From Actinokineospora sp. NBRC 105648 (GTDB lineage: Bacteria; Actinomycetota; Actinomycetes; Mycobacteriales; Pseudonocardiaceae): a stretch of DNA of 64,000 nucleotides. The notes under the pieces were generated by a model. It was not told the origin of the DNA and ran no database searches. It saw nothing but the letters and a program-made list of their open reading frames with translations. Every line of letters begins with the position of its first letter. Positions within the stretch are counted from its first letter, which is position 1. The stretch spans positions 310,001 through 374,000 of the forward strand of contig NZ_BSTR01000002.1 in NCBI RefSeq assembly GCF_030269645.1. The letters run 5' to 3'. Both the position numbers and the translations under genes were made by a program. This document shows, piece by piece, positions 55,980-63,712 of this stretch.

Positions 55980-56633
55980 TCACCCGACCGCGGTGAGCAG
56001 CCGCTCGACCGTGGGGTCGTCCAGCGACTCCTTGATGCACTGCCACAGCTCCAGGTTCGCCGTCGCCCAGCGGGAGTACGCGGTCGCGGCGGCGGGGGAG
56101 TAGAAGTAGAAGCCCTCGTCGTGCGCGTCGCGCTGCTCGCCGACGATCTTGTCCGCCAGCTCGCGCAGGCTGACCCCGTTCTCGGCGAGGTACTTGTGCG
56201 CCAGCACCACCGGGGTCACCGGCAGCGCCTTGAACAGCGTGTCCGCGTCGCTGAGCGCCTGCGCCTCCCGGGAGATGTCGCGGTGCCGGGTGCGCATCTC
56301 GGCCTCGTCGACCAGTGCGTCGATCCAGTCGGCCACCGGCCGCGGCACCCCGGCACCGGCCAGCACGGCCATCCGCAGGCCGCTGCCCGCCGCCGCCGTG
56401 GAGTTGCGGCGCACCAGGTAGTTCACGTCGTGCACGAGGGCCGCGGTCTCCACGACCGAGACGTCCGAGCCGTTCAGCGCGGCGAACTCCACCGCCTTGT
56501 CGCGCACGAAGCTGACGTGGTGCCACCCGTGGAAGGGCAGTTTGCGCGCGTACCGCGTGCACAGCGCGCGCACCCGCCGCTCCACGTGCCGGATGGACTC
56601 CTGCTCGACCGCACCCACGATGGCTGTGGACAT
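55980..56633 (-). CDS. HD-domain hydrolase (third gene of an unusual operon)
   Basis: 217 residues. The metal ligands of the HD superfamily are visible: His in FHGWHHV (35-39), HD at 68-69 in AALVHDVNYL and Asp near 129-131 in SDADTLF. Members are phosphohydrolases acting on nucleotides or other phosphate esters, sometimes oxygenases. ATG at 56633 with GGAAGG upstream. Gap of 67 bases from the cupin-like gene. Substrate unknown. Confidence 0.8.
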   Translation of the reverse strand: MSTAIVGAVEQESIRHVERRVRALCTRYARKLPFHGWHHVSFVRDKAVEFAALNGSDVSVVETAALVHDVNYLVRRNSTAAAGSGLRMAVLAGAGVPRPVADWIDALVDEAEMRTRHRDISREAQALSDADTLFKALPVTPVVLAHKYLAENGVSLRELADKIVGEQRDAHDEGFYFYSPAAATAYSRWATANLELWQCIKESLDDPTVERLLTAVG

Positions 56634-56700
56634 GTCGACCTTCCCCTTCCGTTGGACAAACGGGTGGGGTGATGGTAGAGGCCACGGCGTCGGCCGGGGG

Positions 56701-57342
56701 TCAGATCCGCCTGGTCAGCTCCTCCAGTCGCGCCTCCACCGGCACGTGCCGGTGCCCGACGCCGGTCGCCGGGTCGTAGGACAGGCTCCACCGGCTCACC
56801 GGCCGGGACTTGACCAGGAACGTCATCGTGCCGTCCACCGCCCACGGGATCCGGTGGAACTCCTCGGCCATCAGGAACCCGGACTCGCCGACCACGCAGT
56901 CGTGGGTGTGCGTCCGGGTCGCGGCGGCGATCAGCCCGGTGCCCGGGTCGAGGGTGGTGCTGAACCGCTCGTGCCGGTAGCCGCCGCGCAGGATGGCGGT
57001 GCAGAAGTGGTACCGGTGGTTGTGCACCGAGTCGGCGTAGCCGGGCCGCCAGTCCCGCTGCGGTTTGTACTCGTGCAGCCAGAAGGTGAACGGCTCGTCG
57101 TCGTTGTCGCGCAGGCACCAGGCGAAGTGCGTGGTGGTCTCCCGGGAGCGGGCCACCAGCGCCGCGGCGCGCCGCTGGTCCAGGTCCACCAGGTGCCTGC
57201 GCAGCACGGCGCGCAGCACCGCACCGTCCACCCAGGACTCGACACCCGCGTGCGCGGCGGCCCACCGGCGCCGGGTGAGGTCTAGCTCGCGCATCCGCTC
57301 GGCCAGGTCGGACAGGGCGGGGACCACGGTGGACACGGGCAT
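56701..57342 (-). CDS. Cupin-like protein of unknown function
   Basis: 213 residues. Residues about 80-195 look like a metal-binding beta-barrel: SVHNHRYHFCTAILRGGYRHERF (His107, His109, His112, Glu125 possible ligands), then GESGFLMAEEFHRIPW and TFLVKSRPVSRWSL. I infer a cupin or cysteine-dioxygenase-like fold without being able to confirm it. The N-terminal 70 residues are helical. Its ATG shares a base with the stop of the two-TM protein gene, so the two are coupled. Confidence 0.6.
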   Translation of the reverse strand: MPVSTVVPALSDLAERMRELDLTRRRWAAAHAGVESWVDGAVLRAVLRRHLVDLDQRRAAALVARSRETTTHFAWCLRDNDDEPFTFWLHEYKPQRDWRPGYADSVHNHRYHFCTAILRGGYRHERFSTTLDPGTGLIAAATRTHTHDCVVGESGFLMAEEFHRIPWAVDGTMTFLVKSRPVSRWSLSYDPATGVGHRHVPVEARLEELTRRI

Positions 57343-58346
57343 CAGCTCTCAAGCTCGGCTTTGGCGGAGAACTCCTGGCGGAACGCGTGGAACCGGGCCT
57401 GCAGGTCGGCGAACTGCGCGTCGGTCAGCCGGGTGCCGGTGATCGTGGCGAACTGCGCCAGGAACTCCTCCCGGCTGGTGTCCGGTGTGATCAGGAAGCG
57501 GGGCGCGCCACGCGCGGCGTGCACCCGGGCGAACTCGGCGCGCTGCATGCCGTAGATGAACGAGCCCTCCGAGAAGCGCAGCGTGCGCGGGTAGAGCGAC
57601 GGGGCGCCCGCCACCGCGCTGTAGAGGGTGATCCACACGCTGTCGTCGAAGAGCTCCACCCGGTCCAGCGGCGGGTCGGCGATCACCGTGACGTCGATCG
57701 AGTCGCACCGCGCGCGGGCCAGGTAGAGCCCGACGAGCCCGATCCGGATCTCCTCGTGCAGGGTCGCCTGGATCCGCTCGTAGTCGGCGCTGGCGCCCTG
57801 GTGCCGGGCCAGGTGCCGGGCCCGGCCGCTGATCGCGCCGCGCTCACCCGGGTCGGCCAGCACCGCGCGCACCTCCCAGCCGGAGGGGGACAGCAGCAGC
57901 CGGGCGGCCGCGTAGCGCCCGGAGAAGCCGCGGAAGAGCAGCTGCCGGGTGCGCCGCAGGTCGTCCATGATCAGCGCGTTGAACGCCGGATCGGGGTCGG
58001 TGCTCGCCTCGAACACGTGCGTGGGGAAGAACTCCTGGTTCAGCGACCGGTACTCGGCGGACAGCTCGCGCAGCGCGCGCCTGCTCTCCTCGACCACCGG
58101 CGCCACCAGGGCGCGCTGCGCGGCGCCCGCGGTGAGCAGGGTCTGCCCGAACCCGACGACGGCGGATACCATCGTCCCGGTGCCGAGCGCGGTGAGCAGG
58201 TTCTTCGCCGTTCCGGCGTCGACGGCACTCGACGCCCACATGGAGACTCCCGACACCACCACCAGGACCGCCAGCAGCAGTCCGGTGCGCGTCCAGAAGA
58301 TCTCCTGGATCGGGTGAGTGCGGAGGCCTTTGGCGTCCGCGGGCAC
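57342..58346 (-). CDS. Two-TM membrane protein of unknown function
   Basis: 334 residues. Two adjacent membrane helices near the N-terminus (about 20-38 and 47-70), then a soluble cytoplasmic region of about 260 residues: helical 75-115, then LLFRGFSGRYAAARLLLS, DSIDVTVIADPP, DSVWITLYSAVAG and FLITPDTSREEFL, which reads like an alpha/beta fold. No known family recognised; the layout is like membrane-anchored sensors or effectors. First gene of the operon with the cupin-like and HD genes. Divergent from the FKBP gene. Confidence 0.65.
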   Translation of the reverse strand: MPADAKGLRTHPIQEIFWTRTGLLLAVLVVVSGVSMWASSAVDAGTAKNLLTALGTGTMVSAVVGFGQTLLTAGAAQRALVAPVVEESRRALRELSAEYRSLNQEFFPTHVFEASTDPDPAFNALIMDDLRRTRQLLFRGFSGRYAAARLLLSPSGWEVRAVLADPGERGAISGRARHLARHQGASADYERIQATLHEEIRIGLVGLYLARARCDSIDVTVIADPPLDRVELFDDSVWITLYSAVAGAPSLYPRTLRFSEGSFIYGMQRAEFARVHAARGAPRFLITPDTSREEFLAQFATITGTRLTDAQFADLQARFHAFRQEFSAKAELES

Positions 58347-58505
58347 GGCGCGTCACCTCCTCGACGGACGCCCGTAAGGACGCGAAAAGTATCCGAACGG
58401 GCGCGCACAGTCACTTTACGCCGCACCGGCGGTGAATGGATTGCGAATATCGGGTGAGGGAACCACGGGGGGTAGACCGGACGCCGGCCCGCGGACCGGG
58501 CCACC

Positions 58506-58511
58506 TAAGCT
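58506..58511 (+). promoter_or_regulatory. Candidate -10 box of a leaderless FKBP transcript
   Basis: TAAGCT lies 8 bases before the ATG at 58520, without a ribosome-binding site. The same hexamer precedes the small gene at 63015. Confidence 0.45.
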
Positions 58512-58519
58512 CCGGGGCC

Positions 58520-59128
58520 ATGCGCAATGTCGGCAAGATCATGATCGTGGCGGCGGTGGGCCTGGGCCTTGCCGCGTGTGCGAACTCCGAGCAGGCCTCG
58601 ACCCTGCCGGTCGGCGGCTCCACGGTGAGCGTCAAGGAGGCGCCCGCGAGCTCCGCCGCGGCCCCCACCAAGAGCGCCCCCACCACCACGAAGCCCGCCG
58701 CCTCCACCCCGGCGGGCCCGGAGTGCACGGTCGCGGACATCAAGGTCGACGGTGCCCCGGGCAGCAAGCCGACGATCACCGTCCCGGACACCTGCTCGCC
58801 GCCGAAGGCCCTGCTGAGCAAGGACCTGGTGGTGGGCACCGGCGCCGAGGTCAAGGCCGGTTCGACCATGCAGACCCACTACGTGCTGGTCACCTGGTCG
58901 AACAAGGAGGAGAAGGACTCCTCGTGGAAGCGCGGCCAGCCCTTCCCGCTGGAGAACGTCGGCCAGGCCCAGGTCATCGACGGCTGGAACGAGGGCCTGA
59001 TCGGGATGAAGCAGGGCACCCGCAGGCTGCTGGTGGTCCCGCCGGAGAAGGGCTACGGCCAGGGCGGCAACGGCATCGAGCCCAACGAGACCCTGGTGTT
59101 CGTCGTCGACGCGGTCGAGGTCAGCTGA
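58520..59128 (+). CDS. FKBP-type peptidyl-prolyl isomerase lipoprotein
   Basis: 202 residues. A lipoprotein signal with lipobox LAAC (Cys20) is followed by a Ser/Thr/Pro/Ala-rich linker to about residue 68 and then an FKBP domain: LLSKDLVVGTGAEVKAGSTM, QVIDGWNEGLIGMKQGTRR, VVPPEKGYG. It would help protein folding at the outer face of the membrane. A 12-bp terminator follows. Confidence 0.92.
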   Translation: MRNVGKIMIVAAVGLGLAACANSEQASTLPVGGSTVSVKEAPASSAAAPTKSAPTTTKPAASTPAGPECTVADIKVDGAPGSKPTITVPDTCSPPKALLSKDLVVGTGAEVKAGSTMQTHYVLVTWSNKEEKDSSWKRGQPFPLENVGQAQVIDGWNEGLIGMKQGTRRLLVVPPEKGYGQGGNGIEPNETLVFVVDAVEVS

Positions 59129-59151
59129 CCTCCCGCACCCGTTCTCCCACG

Positions 59152-59180
59152 CGGCGCGCCCCGATCACCGGGGCGCGCCG
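59152..59180. terminator. Bidirectional terminator between FKBP and MMPL genes
   Basis: CGGCGCGCCCCG (59152-59163) pairs perfectly with CGGGGCGCGCCG (59169-59180), 5-nt loop, between convergent genes. Confidence 0.75.
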
Positions 59181-59230
59181 TGCCTGTCTCCCGACCGTGA
59201 GCTCGCTCCGTCGACCTCAAGCGGCCAACC

Positions 59231-61315
59231 TCAAGCCGCCGACCCGCTGTGCTGGTCCAGCTTGCTCGGCCACCAGATCTTCCGTCCGATGTCGACGGTC
59301 AGCGCGGGCACCAGCAGCGAGCGCACCAGCAGCGTGTCCAGCAGCACGCCGAAGGCCACCAGGAACGCGATCTGGGCCAGGAACAGGATCGGCAGCACCG
59401 AGAGCGCCGCGAACGTGGCCGCCAGCACCACCCCGGCCGAGGTGATCACCCCGCCGGTCACCCGCAGGCCGAGCAGCGCGCCCTCCCGGGTGCCGTGCCG
59501 CAGCGCCTCCTCGCGCACCCGCGTCATCAGGAAGATGTTGTAGTCGATCCCCAGCGCCACCAGGAAGACGAACGCGAACAGCGGCACGCTCGGGTCCGCG
59601 CCGGGGAAGTCCAGGACGTGGTTGAACACCACAGCGCTCACCCCCAGGGTCGCGGCGAAGGAGAGCACCACGGTGGCGATCAGCAGCAGCGGGGCCAGCA
59701 GCGCGCGCAGCAGCAGCGCCAGGATGAGGAAGATCACCAGCAGCACCACCGGGATGATCACCGTCCGGTCCCGCAGCGAGTTCGTCCGCACGTCGAGCTG
59801 GTTGGCCGTCGGTCCGCCGACGAGCGTGCCGCCCACGTCGTGGGTGCGGTCGCGCAGCCGCTGCACGGTGTCCAGCGCGGCGGCGCTGTCGGCGGCGTCG
59901 CGCAGCACGGCGGTGACCTCGACCCGGCCGTCGACCACCTTGGGCCCGGCCCCGTCGACCCGCACGGCCGCGTCCGCCACGCCCTCGGTCTCCTTGGCCA
60001 GCCGGACGACCTGGTCGGCGCTGCCCGCCGCGGTGACCAGCACGGCGGGCGAGCCGGTGCCGCCGGGGAAGTGCCGGGCCAGGGTCTCCTGCCCGGTCAC
60101 CGAGTCCACCTTGGTCAGGAAGATCTGGCTCTGCGCGACCCCGTCGGCCTTGAGCTGCGGCAGGAACGCCACCCCGACCAGCAGCACCAGCGTGCTCACC
60201 ACCCAGATCAGCCGCGGCCGCCGACCGACCAGTGCCGAGACCCGGCCCCAGATCCCGCCGCTCGCCTTGTCCGTGCTGCCGAACTCGGGGCGGAACGGCC
60301 AGAACGCGGTGCGGCCGAACAGGACCAGCACCGCGGGCAGGAAGGTGAGCGCGGCGGCCAGCGAGGCGGCGATGCCGATCGCGGCCACCGGGCCGAGGCT
60401 GGAGTTGGAGCGCAGGTCCGAGAGCAGCAGGCAGAGCAGGCCCGCGATCACGGTGCCCGCCGAGGCGGCGATCGGCCCGGCGGCGGCGCGCAGCGCCACC
60501 CGCATCGCCTCGGCCTTGGTCTCGTGCCGCCGCAGCTCCTCGCGCAGCCGGGCGATGAGCAGCAGCGAGTAGTCGGTGGCCGCGCCGAAGACCAGGATGA
60601 ACAGGATGCCCTGGCTCTGGCCGTTGAGGGTGAGCACGTCGTTCTTCGCCAGCAGGTAGACCGCCAGCACCGCCAGGCACAGCGCCAGCCCGGCGGTCAG
60701 CAGCACCACGACCGGCAGGATCGGGCTGCGGTAGACCGCGATCAGGATCAGCGCGACGACCCCGGCCGTCACCAGCAGCAGCAGGCCGTCGATGCCGCCG
60801 AAGGCCTCGGTGAAGTCCGCGATCAGCCCGGCGGGCCCGGTCACGTGCGCGGACAGGCCCTCGGGCAGCTCGCCCAGCTGGGCACGGATGTCGGTGACCA
60901 GCGCGCGCAGCTGCTTGCCGTTGTTCGGCAGCAGCGCCACCGCCTGCGCCGCCCGCGCGGGGGTGTCCTGTGTGGACGCCTGCGGCCTGCTCACCGGACC
61001 GATCCCGGGCAGCTCGCCGACCTTGCCCAACGCGGTGGCGATCGCGTCGTTGTCCGACTGGGTCAGTCCGCTCGCGCGCTCGAAGACGAGCACCGCGGGC
61101 AGGGCGTTGCTGTCCGCGAAGGACTTCTGCAGCTCGCTGACCCGGGTGGACTCCGCCGAGGACGGCAGGAACGCGGCGTTGTCGTTGCGCTGGACCGTGG
61201 ACAGCTGGCCCTGCAGCGGTCCGCCGATGCCGCCGACGACCAGCCACGCGATGATCAGCAGAGCGGGCCAGAGCAGGCGCGCCGCGCGGGAGCCGGCGGT
61301 ACGGTTGTCGTTCAT
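59231..61315 (-). CDS. MMPL/RND-family exporter
   Basis: 694 residues, ATG at 61315. Two repeats, each a membrane helix, a large external loop and a cluster of five helices: first half ends near residue 360, second starts near 385. FGAATDYSLLLIARLREEL and ALGIDYNIFLMTRVREEA carry the Asp of the proton-relay helices typical for MmpL/YdfJ-type transporters. Exports lipids or drugs. Regulated presumably by the divergent MarR protein. Confidence 0.92.
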   Translation of the reverse strand: MNDNRTAGSRAARLLWPALLIIAWLVVGGIGGPLQGQLSTVQRNDNAAFLPSSAESTRVSELQKSFADSNALPAVLVFERASGLTQSDNDAIATALGKVGELPGIGPVSRPQASTQDTPARAAQAVALLPNNGKQLRALVTDIRAQLGELPEGLSAHVTGPAGLIADFTEAFGGIDGLLLLVTAGVVALILIAVYRSPILPVVVLLTAGLALCLAVLAVYLLAKNDVLTLNGQSQGILFILVFGAATDYSLLLIARLREELRRHETKAEAMRVALRAAAGPIAASAGTVIAGLLCLLLSDLRSNSSLGPVAAIGIAASLAAALTFLPAVLVLFGRTAFWPFRPEFGSTDKASGGIWGRVSALVGRRPRLIWVVSTLVLLVGVAFLPQLKADGVAQSQIFLTKVDSVTGQETLARHFPGGTGSPAVLVTAAGSADQVVRLAKETEGVADAAVRVDGAGPKVVDGRVEVTAVLRDAADSAAALDTVQRLRDRTHDVGGTLVGGPTANQLDVRTNSLRDRTVIIPVVLLVIFLILALLLRALLAPLLLIATVVLSFAATLGVSAVVFNHVLDFPGADPSVPLFAFVFLVALGIDYNIFLMTRVREEALRHGTREGALLGLRVTGGVITSAGVVLAATFAALSVLPILFLAQIAFLVAFGVLLDTLLVRSLLVPALTVDIGRKIWWPSKLDQHSGSAA

Positions 61316-61363
61316 GGCGGGGCTGGCCTCTCGACGCGGGAGCGGCGGACGTGCTGGCCAGAT

Positions 61364-61387
61364 CATTGTTCAGCAGGCTTAACGATG
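61364..61387. promoter_or_regulatory. Candidate MarR operator between MMPL and marR genes
   Basis: CATTGTT (61364-61370) and AACGATG (61381-61387) are inverted half-sites with one mismatch, in an AT-rich patch midway between the divergent starts. Confidence 0.5.
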
Positions 61388-61406
61388 CAACTCGGGAGGG
61401 CGTCCG

Positions 61407-61874
61407 GTGAGCGGTGACACCGACGCGGTATCCAGCTGGCCGACCGGCAGGCTGCTGTCGGTGGCCGCCCGCCTGGTGGAGCACTCCTGGCAGGAGTTCC
61501 TGGCCGCCCGCGGCCTGACCCACGCCGGTCTGATCACCCTGCACCTGCTCGCCGACGGGCCGCGCGCGCAGCGGGCGCTCGCGCACGGCGCCAAGGTCAC
61601 CGACCAGACCATGAGCCGCACCGTGGAGCGCCTGGCCCGGGCGGGGTTCGTCGAGCGCGAGACCGACCCGGTCGACCGCCGCCGCACCCTGGTCGCCACC
61701 ACCGAGGCGGGGCGCGCGGTGCACCGCGAGGCCCTGCGCGCCGAACGCGAGGACCCGCAGGTGCTCGGCGCGGTGCGCGACTACGAGGCGTTCCGGCTCC
61801 AGCTGGTGGACTTGATCACCGCTCTGGGTGTCGGGGGCGCGGCGGCCGTCCGCGCCCCCGACACCGAGGACTGA
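61407..61874 (+). CDS. MarR-family transcriptional regulator
   Basis: 155 residues, GTG with GGGAGGG upstream. Winged helix-turn-helix with the family's recognition helix and wing: KVTDQTMSRTVERLARAGFVERETDPVDRRRTLVATT. Likely represses itself and the MMPL exporter until a ligand binds. Convergent with the oxidoreductase gene (17-base gap). Confidence 0.93.
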   Translation: MSGDTDAVSSWPTGRLLSVAARLVEHSWQEFLAARGLTHAGLITLHLLADGPRAQRALAHGAKVTDQTMSRTVERLARAGFVERETDPVDRRRTLVATTEAGRAVHREALRAEREDPQVLGAVRDYEAFRLQLVDLITALGVGGAAAVRAPDTED

Positions 61875-61891
61875 AGTGCCAACACGGGGGA

Positions 61892-62863
61892 CTACGGGAG
61901 CAGCAGCAGCTTCCCGGTGGTGCGGCGGCCCTGGAGGTCCTCGTGTGCCCGCTGGGCCTCGGCCAGCGGGTACCGCCCGCCGATGGTGATCTTCAGCGCG
62001 CCGGTGGCGATCGCGCCGAACAGCTCGTCGGTGCGCCACCGCAGCTCCTCCGGCGTGGCGATGTAGGGCGCCAGCGACGGCCGGGTGAGGTAGATCGACC
62101 CCGCCTGGTTGAGCCGCTGCGGGTCGACCGGCGGCACCGGTCCGCTCGACGCGCCGAAGAGCACCAGGTAGCCGCGCGGGCGCACGACCGACAGGCTGCC
62201 GTCGAACGTGGTCTTGCCGACCCCGTCGTAGACCGCGGCCACACCCTCCCCGCCGGTGAGCTCCCGCGTCCTGGCGGCGAAGTCCTCCTCGGTGTAGCGG
62301 ATGACCTCGTCGGCCCCCGCGGCGCGGGCCAGCTCCTCCTTCGCGGCGGTGGACACGGTGCCGATCACCCGCGCGCCGCGCGCCTTGGCCAGCTGGACCA
62401 GGATCAGCCCGACCCCACCGGCCGCCGCGTGCACGAGCACGGTGTCGCCCTGCTGGACCGGGTAGGTCGACACGGCCAGGTAGTGCGCGGTGAGCCCCTG
62501 CAACAGCGTGGCCGCCGCGGTCTCGTCGTCGACGCCCTCGGGCACCGGCACCGCCGAGGCGGCGGGCACCACGACCTGCTCGGCGTAACCGCCCGGCACC
62601 GACGTCCAGGCCACCCGGTCGCCGACGGCGAACCCGTCGACGCCCGCGCCGACCGACCGCACGGTGCCCGCCCCCTCCAGGCCGGGCACGAACGGCACCG
62701 GAACCGGGTACTGCCCGGACCGCTGGTAGGTGTCGATGTAGTTCACCCCGGCGGCGGCCACCTGGACCAGCAGCTCACCCGCGCCGGGGGACCGGTCGGG
62801 CACCTCCGCGTACTCCAGGACCTCGGGGCCACCGTTGCGCGACACCAGCACTGCCTTGGGCAC
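61892..62863 (-). CDS. NADPH:quinone oxidoreductase (zinc-independent MDR family)
   Basis: 323 residues. The alcohol-dehydrogenase-like N-terminal domain includes AAGVNYIDTYQRSGQYPV, and the Rossmann domain the AAAGGVGLILVQLAKARGARVIGTV motif. The family reduces quinones by one electron. A quinone oxidoreductase beside ctaA is a common actinobacterial arrangement. ATG with GAGGAGA upstream. Confidence 0.94.
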   Translation of the reverse strand: MPKAVLVSRNGGPEVLEYAEVPDRSPGAGELLVQVAAAGVNYIDTYQRSGQYPVPVPFVPGLEGAGTVRSVGAGVDGFAVGDRVAWTSVPGGYAEQVVVPAASAVPVPEGVDDETAAATLLQGLTAHYLAVSTYPVQQGDTVLVHAAAGGVGLILVQLAKARGARVIGTVSTAAKEELARAAGADEVIRYTEEDFAARTRELTGGEGVAAVYDGVGKTTFDGSLSVVRPRGYLVLFGASSGPVPPVDPQRLNQAGSIYLTRPSLAPYIATPEELRWRTDELFGAIATGALKITIGGRYPLAEAQRAHEDLQGRRTTGKLLLLP

Positions 62864-63002
62864 GGTCGTCTCCTCTTGCGCTGTCGGACGTTCTCGCCCG
62901 GGCCAACCACGGCGCCGGGGCGGCTGTTCCCGCCCCGGCCGTGTCCCAGGATGCAGGAGTGGCCCGGCTCACGGTCGCCGGGTGGCCCGCACGGGTGAGC
63001 CC

Positions 63003-63008
63003 TAAGCT
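63003..63008 (+). promoter_or_regulatory. Candidate -10 box of a leaderless transcript
   Basis: TAAGCT lies 6 bases before the GTG at 63015; no ribosome-binding site. Confidence 0.4.
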
Positions 63009-63014
63009 CGGGTC

Positions 63015-63323
63015 GTGGCTGATGAGAGCGATTCCCCGCAGGTCCCGGTGAAGGCCGAACGGTCGGCTGCCGCGTTCGTGGCCGCGCACGGGAAGCCCGC
63101 GCGGGCGGTGGTGGAGAACATCGGACGGGCCGGGGCGCGGGTCGTGCTCGTGGGCGCTGATGGCGCTCTGGGTGATGTGATCGTGGCCGGCGTGGAAGTT
63201 GGGGCCGCGTTGGTGGAGCGGGTTGAGGGGCTTGAGGCGGGGGAGTGGGACCGGGAGACGGTCGCCGCTACGAAGATCGGGGCTGGGCATCGGCGCAAGA
63301 TGGCGGCGCGGGTGCGCGGCTAG
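63015..63323 (+). CDS. Small conserved hypothetical protein
   Basis: 102 residues, acidic N-terminus, then VLVGADGALGDVIVAGVEVGAALVERVEGLEAGEWDRE-type alternating strands and a basic end (HRRKMAARVRG). No domain recognised; similar small proteins are common next to ctaA in Pseudonocardiales as far as I recall. GTG start in a leaderless context. Coding bias fits a real gene. Confidence 0.7.
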   Translation: MADESDSPQVPVKAERSAAAFVAAHGKPARAVVENIGRAGARVVLVGADGALGDVIVAGVEVGAALVERVEGLEAGEWDRETVAATKIGAGHRRKMAARVRG

Positions 63324-63441
63324 CTCGCTGGCTGCTCGGGGTTGAGTGCGTTTGCGCGTTGCCGTCTTCGTTGCCCGGGTCGCGAGGGTGGGCTCGGTCT
63401 GGTGGGTTTTGCTGCTTTTCGTTGCCCGGGTTTCGAGCGGG
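63324..63441. other. T-rich spacer with a degenerate middle-hairpin relic
   Basis: GTTGCCCGGGTTTCGAGCGG next to element C resembles the GCTGCCCGAGTAAGAGCGG that precedes B1 and B2, and an earlier GTTGCCCGGGTCGCGAG repeats it. This suggests that a left portion of a composite was lost here. Confidence 0.5.
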
Positions 63442-63581
63442 GCTCGATCTAGTGAACTCGCTTCGTGTGGGGCCCCTAGAGCACCGCGGTGGTGAAAAAA
63501 GGGCGGGTGAAGGGCATCCCCACCACACGGCAAGTTTAGCGGTGCTCTCCCCCCACACGAAGCGAGTCCACTAGATCGAGC
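63442..63581 (-). repeat. Inverted-repeat element C (A-type arms, B-type core)
   Basis: Arms GCTCGATCTAGTGAACTCGC and GCGAGTCCACTAGATCGAGC match A1/A2, while the core of about 90 bases from GGGCCCCTAGAGCACCGC to CCCACACGAAG is identical to that of B1, 48 kb away. It has the TAGGGG bulge and paired inner stem of the family. Confidence 0.88.
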
Positions 63582-63712
63582 ATCCGTAGCGGGCCTTGAG
63601 TTCCAGCGGGGCTGGGATCTTGTTGCGTACCAGCGGGTCGGCGTTTGCGCTGCAGTTTGGCGGGTGGGGGCGGGATCCTGTCACGTTCCAGCGGGGGTGG
63701 GGATCCTGTTGG
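63582..63712 (-). repeat. Short interspersed repeats after element C
   Basis: Read on the minus strand, CCCCGCTGGAAC(G)... and CAACAGGATCCC motifs recur three to four times (near 63610, 63630, 63690, 63705), the same family as beside composites 1 and 2. The last copy overlaps the 3' end of ctaA. Confidence 0.75.
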
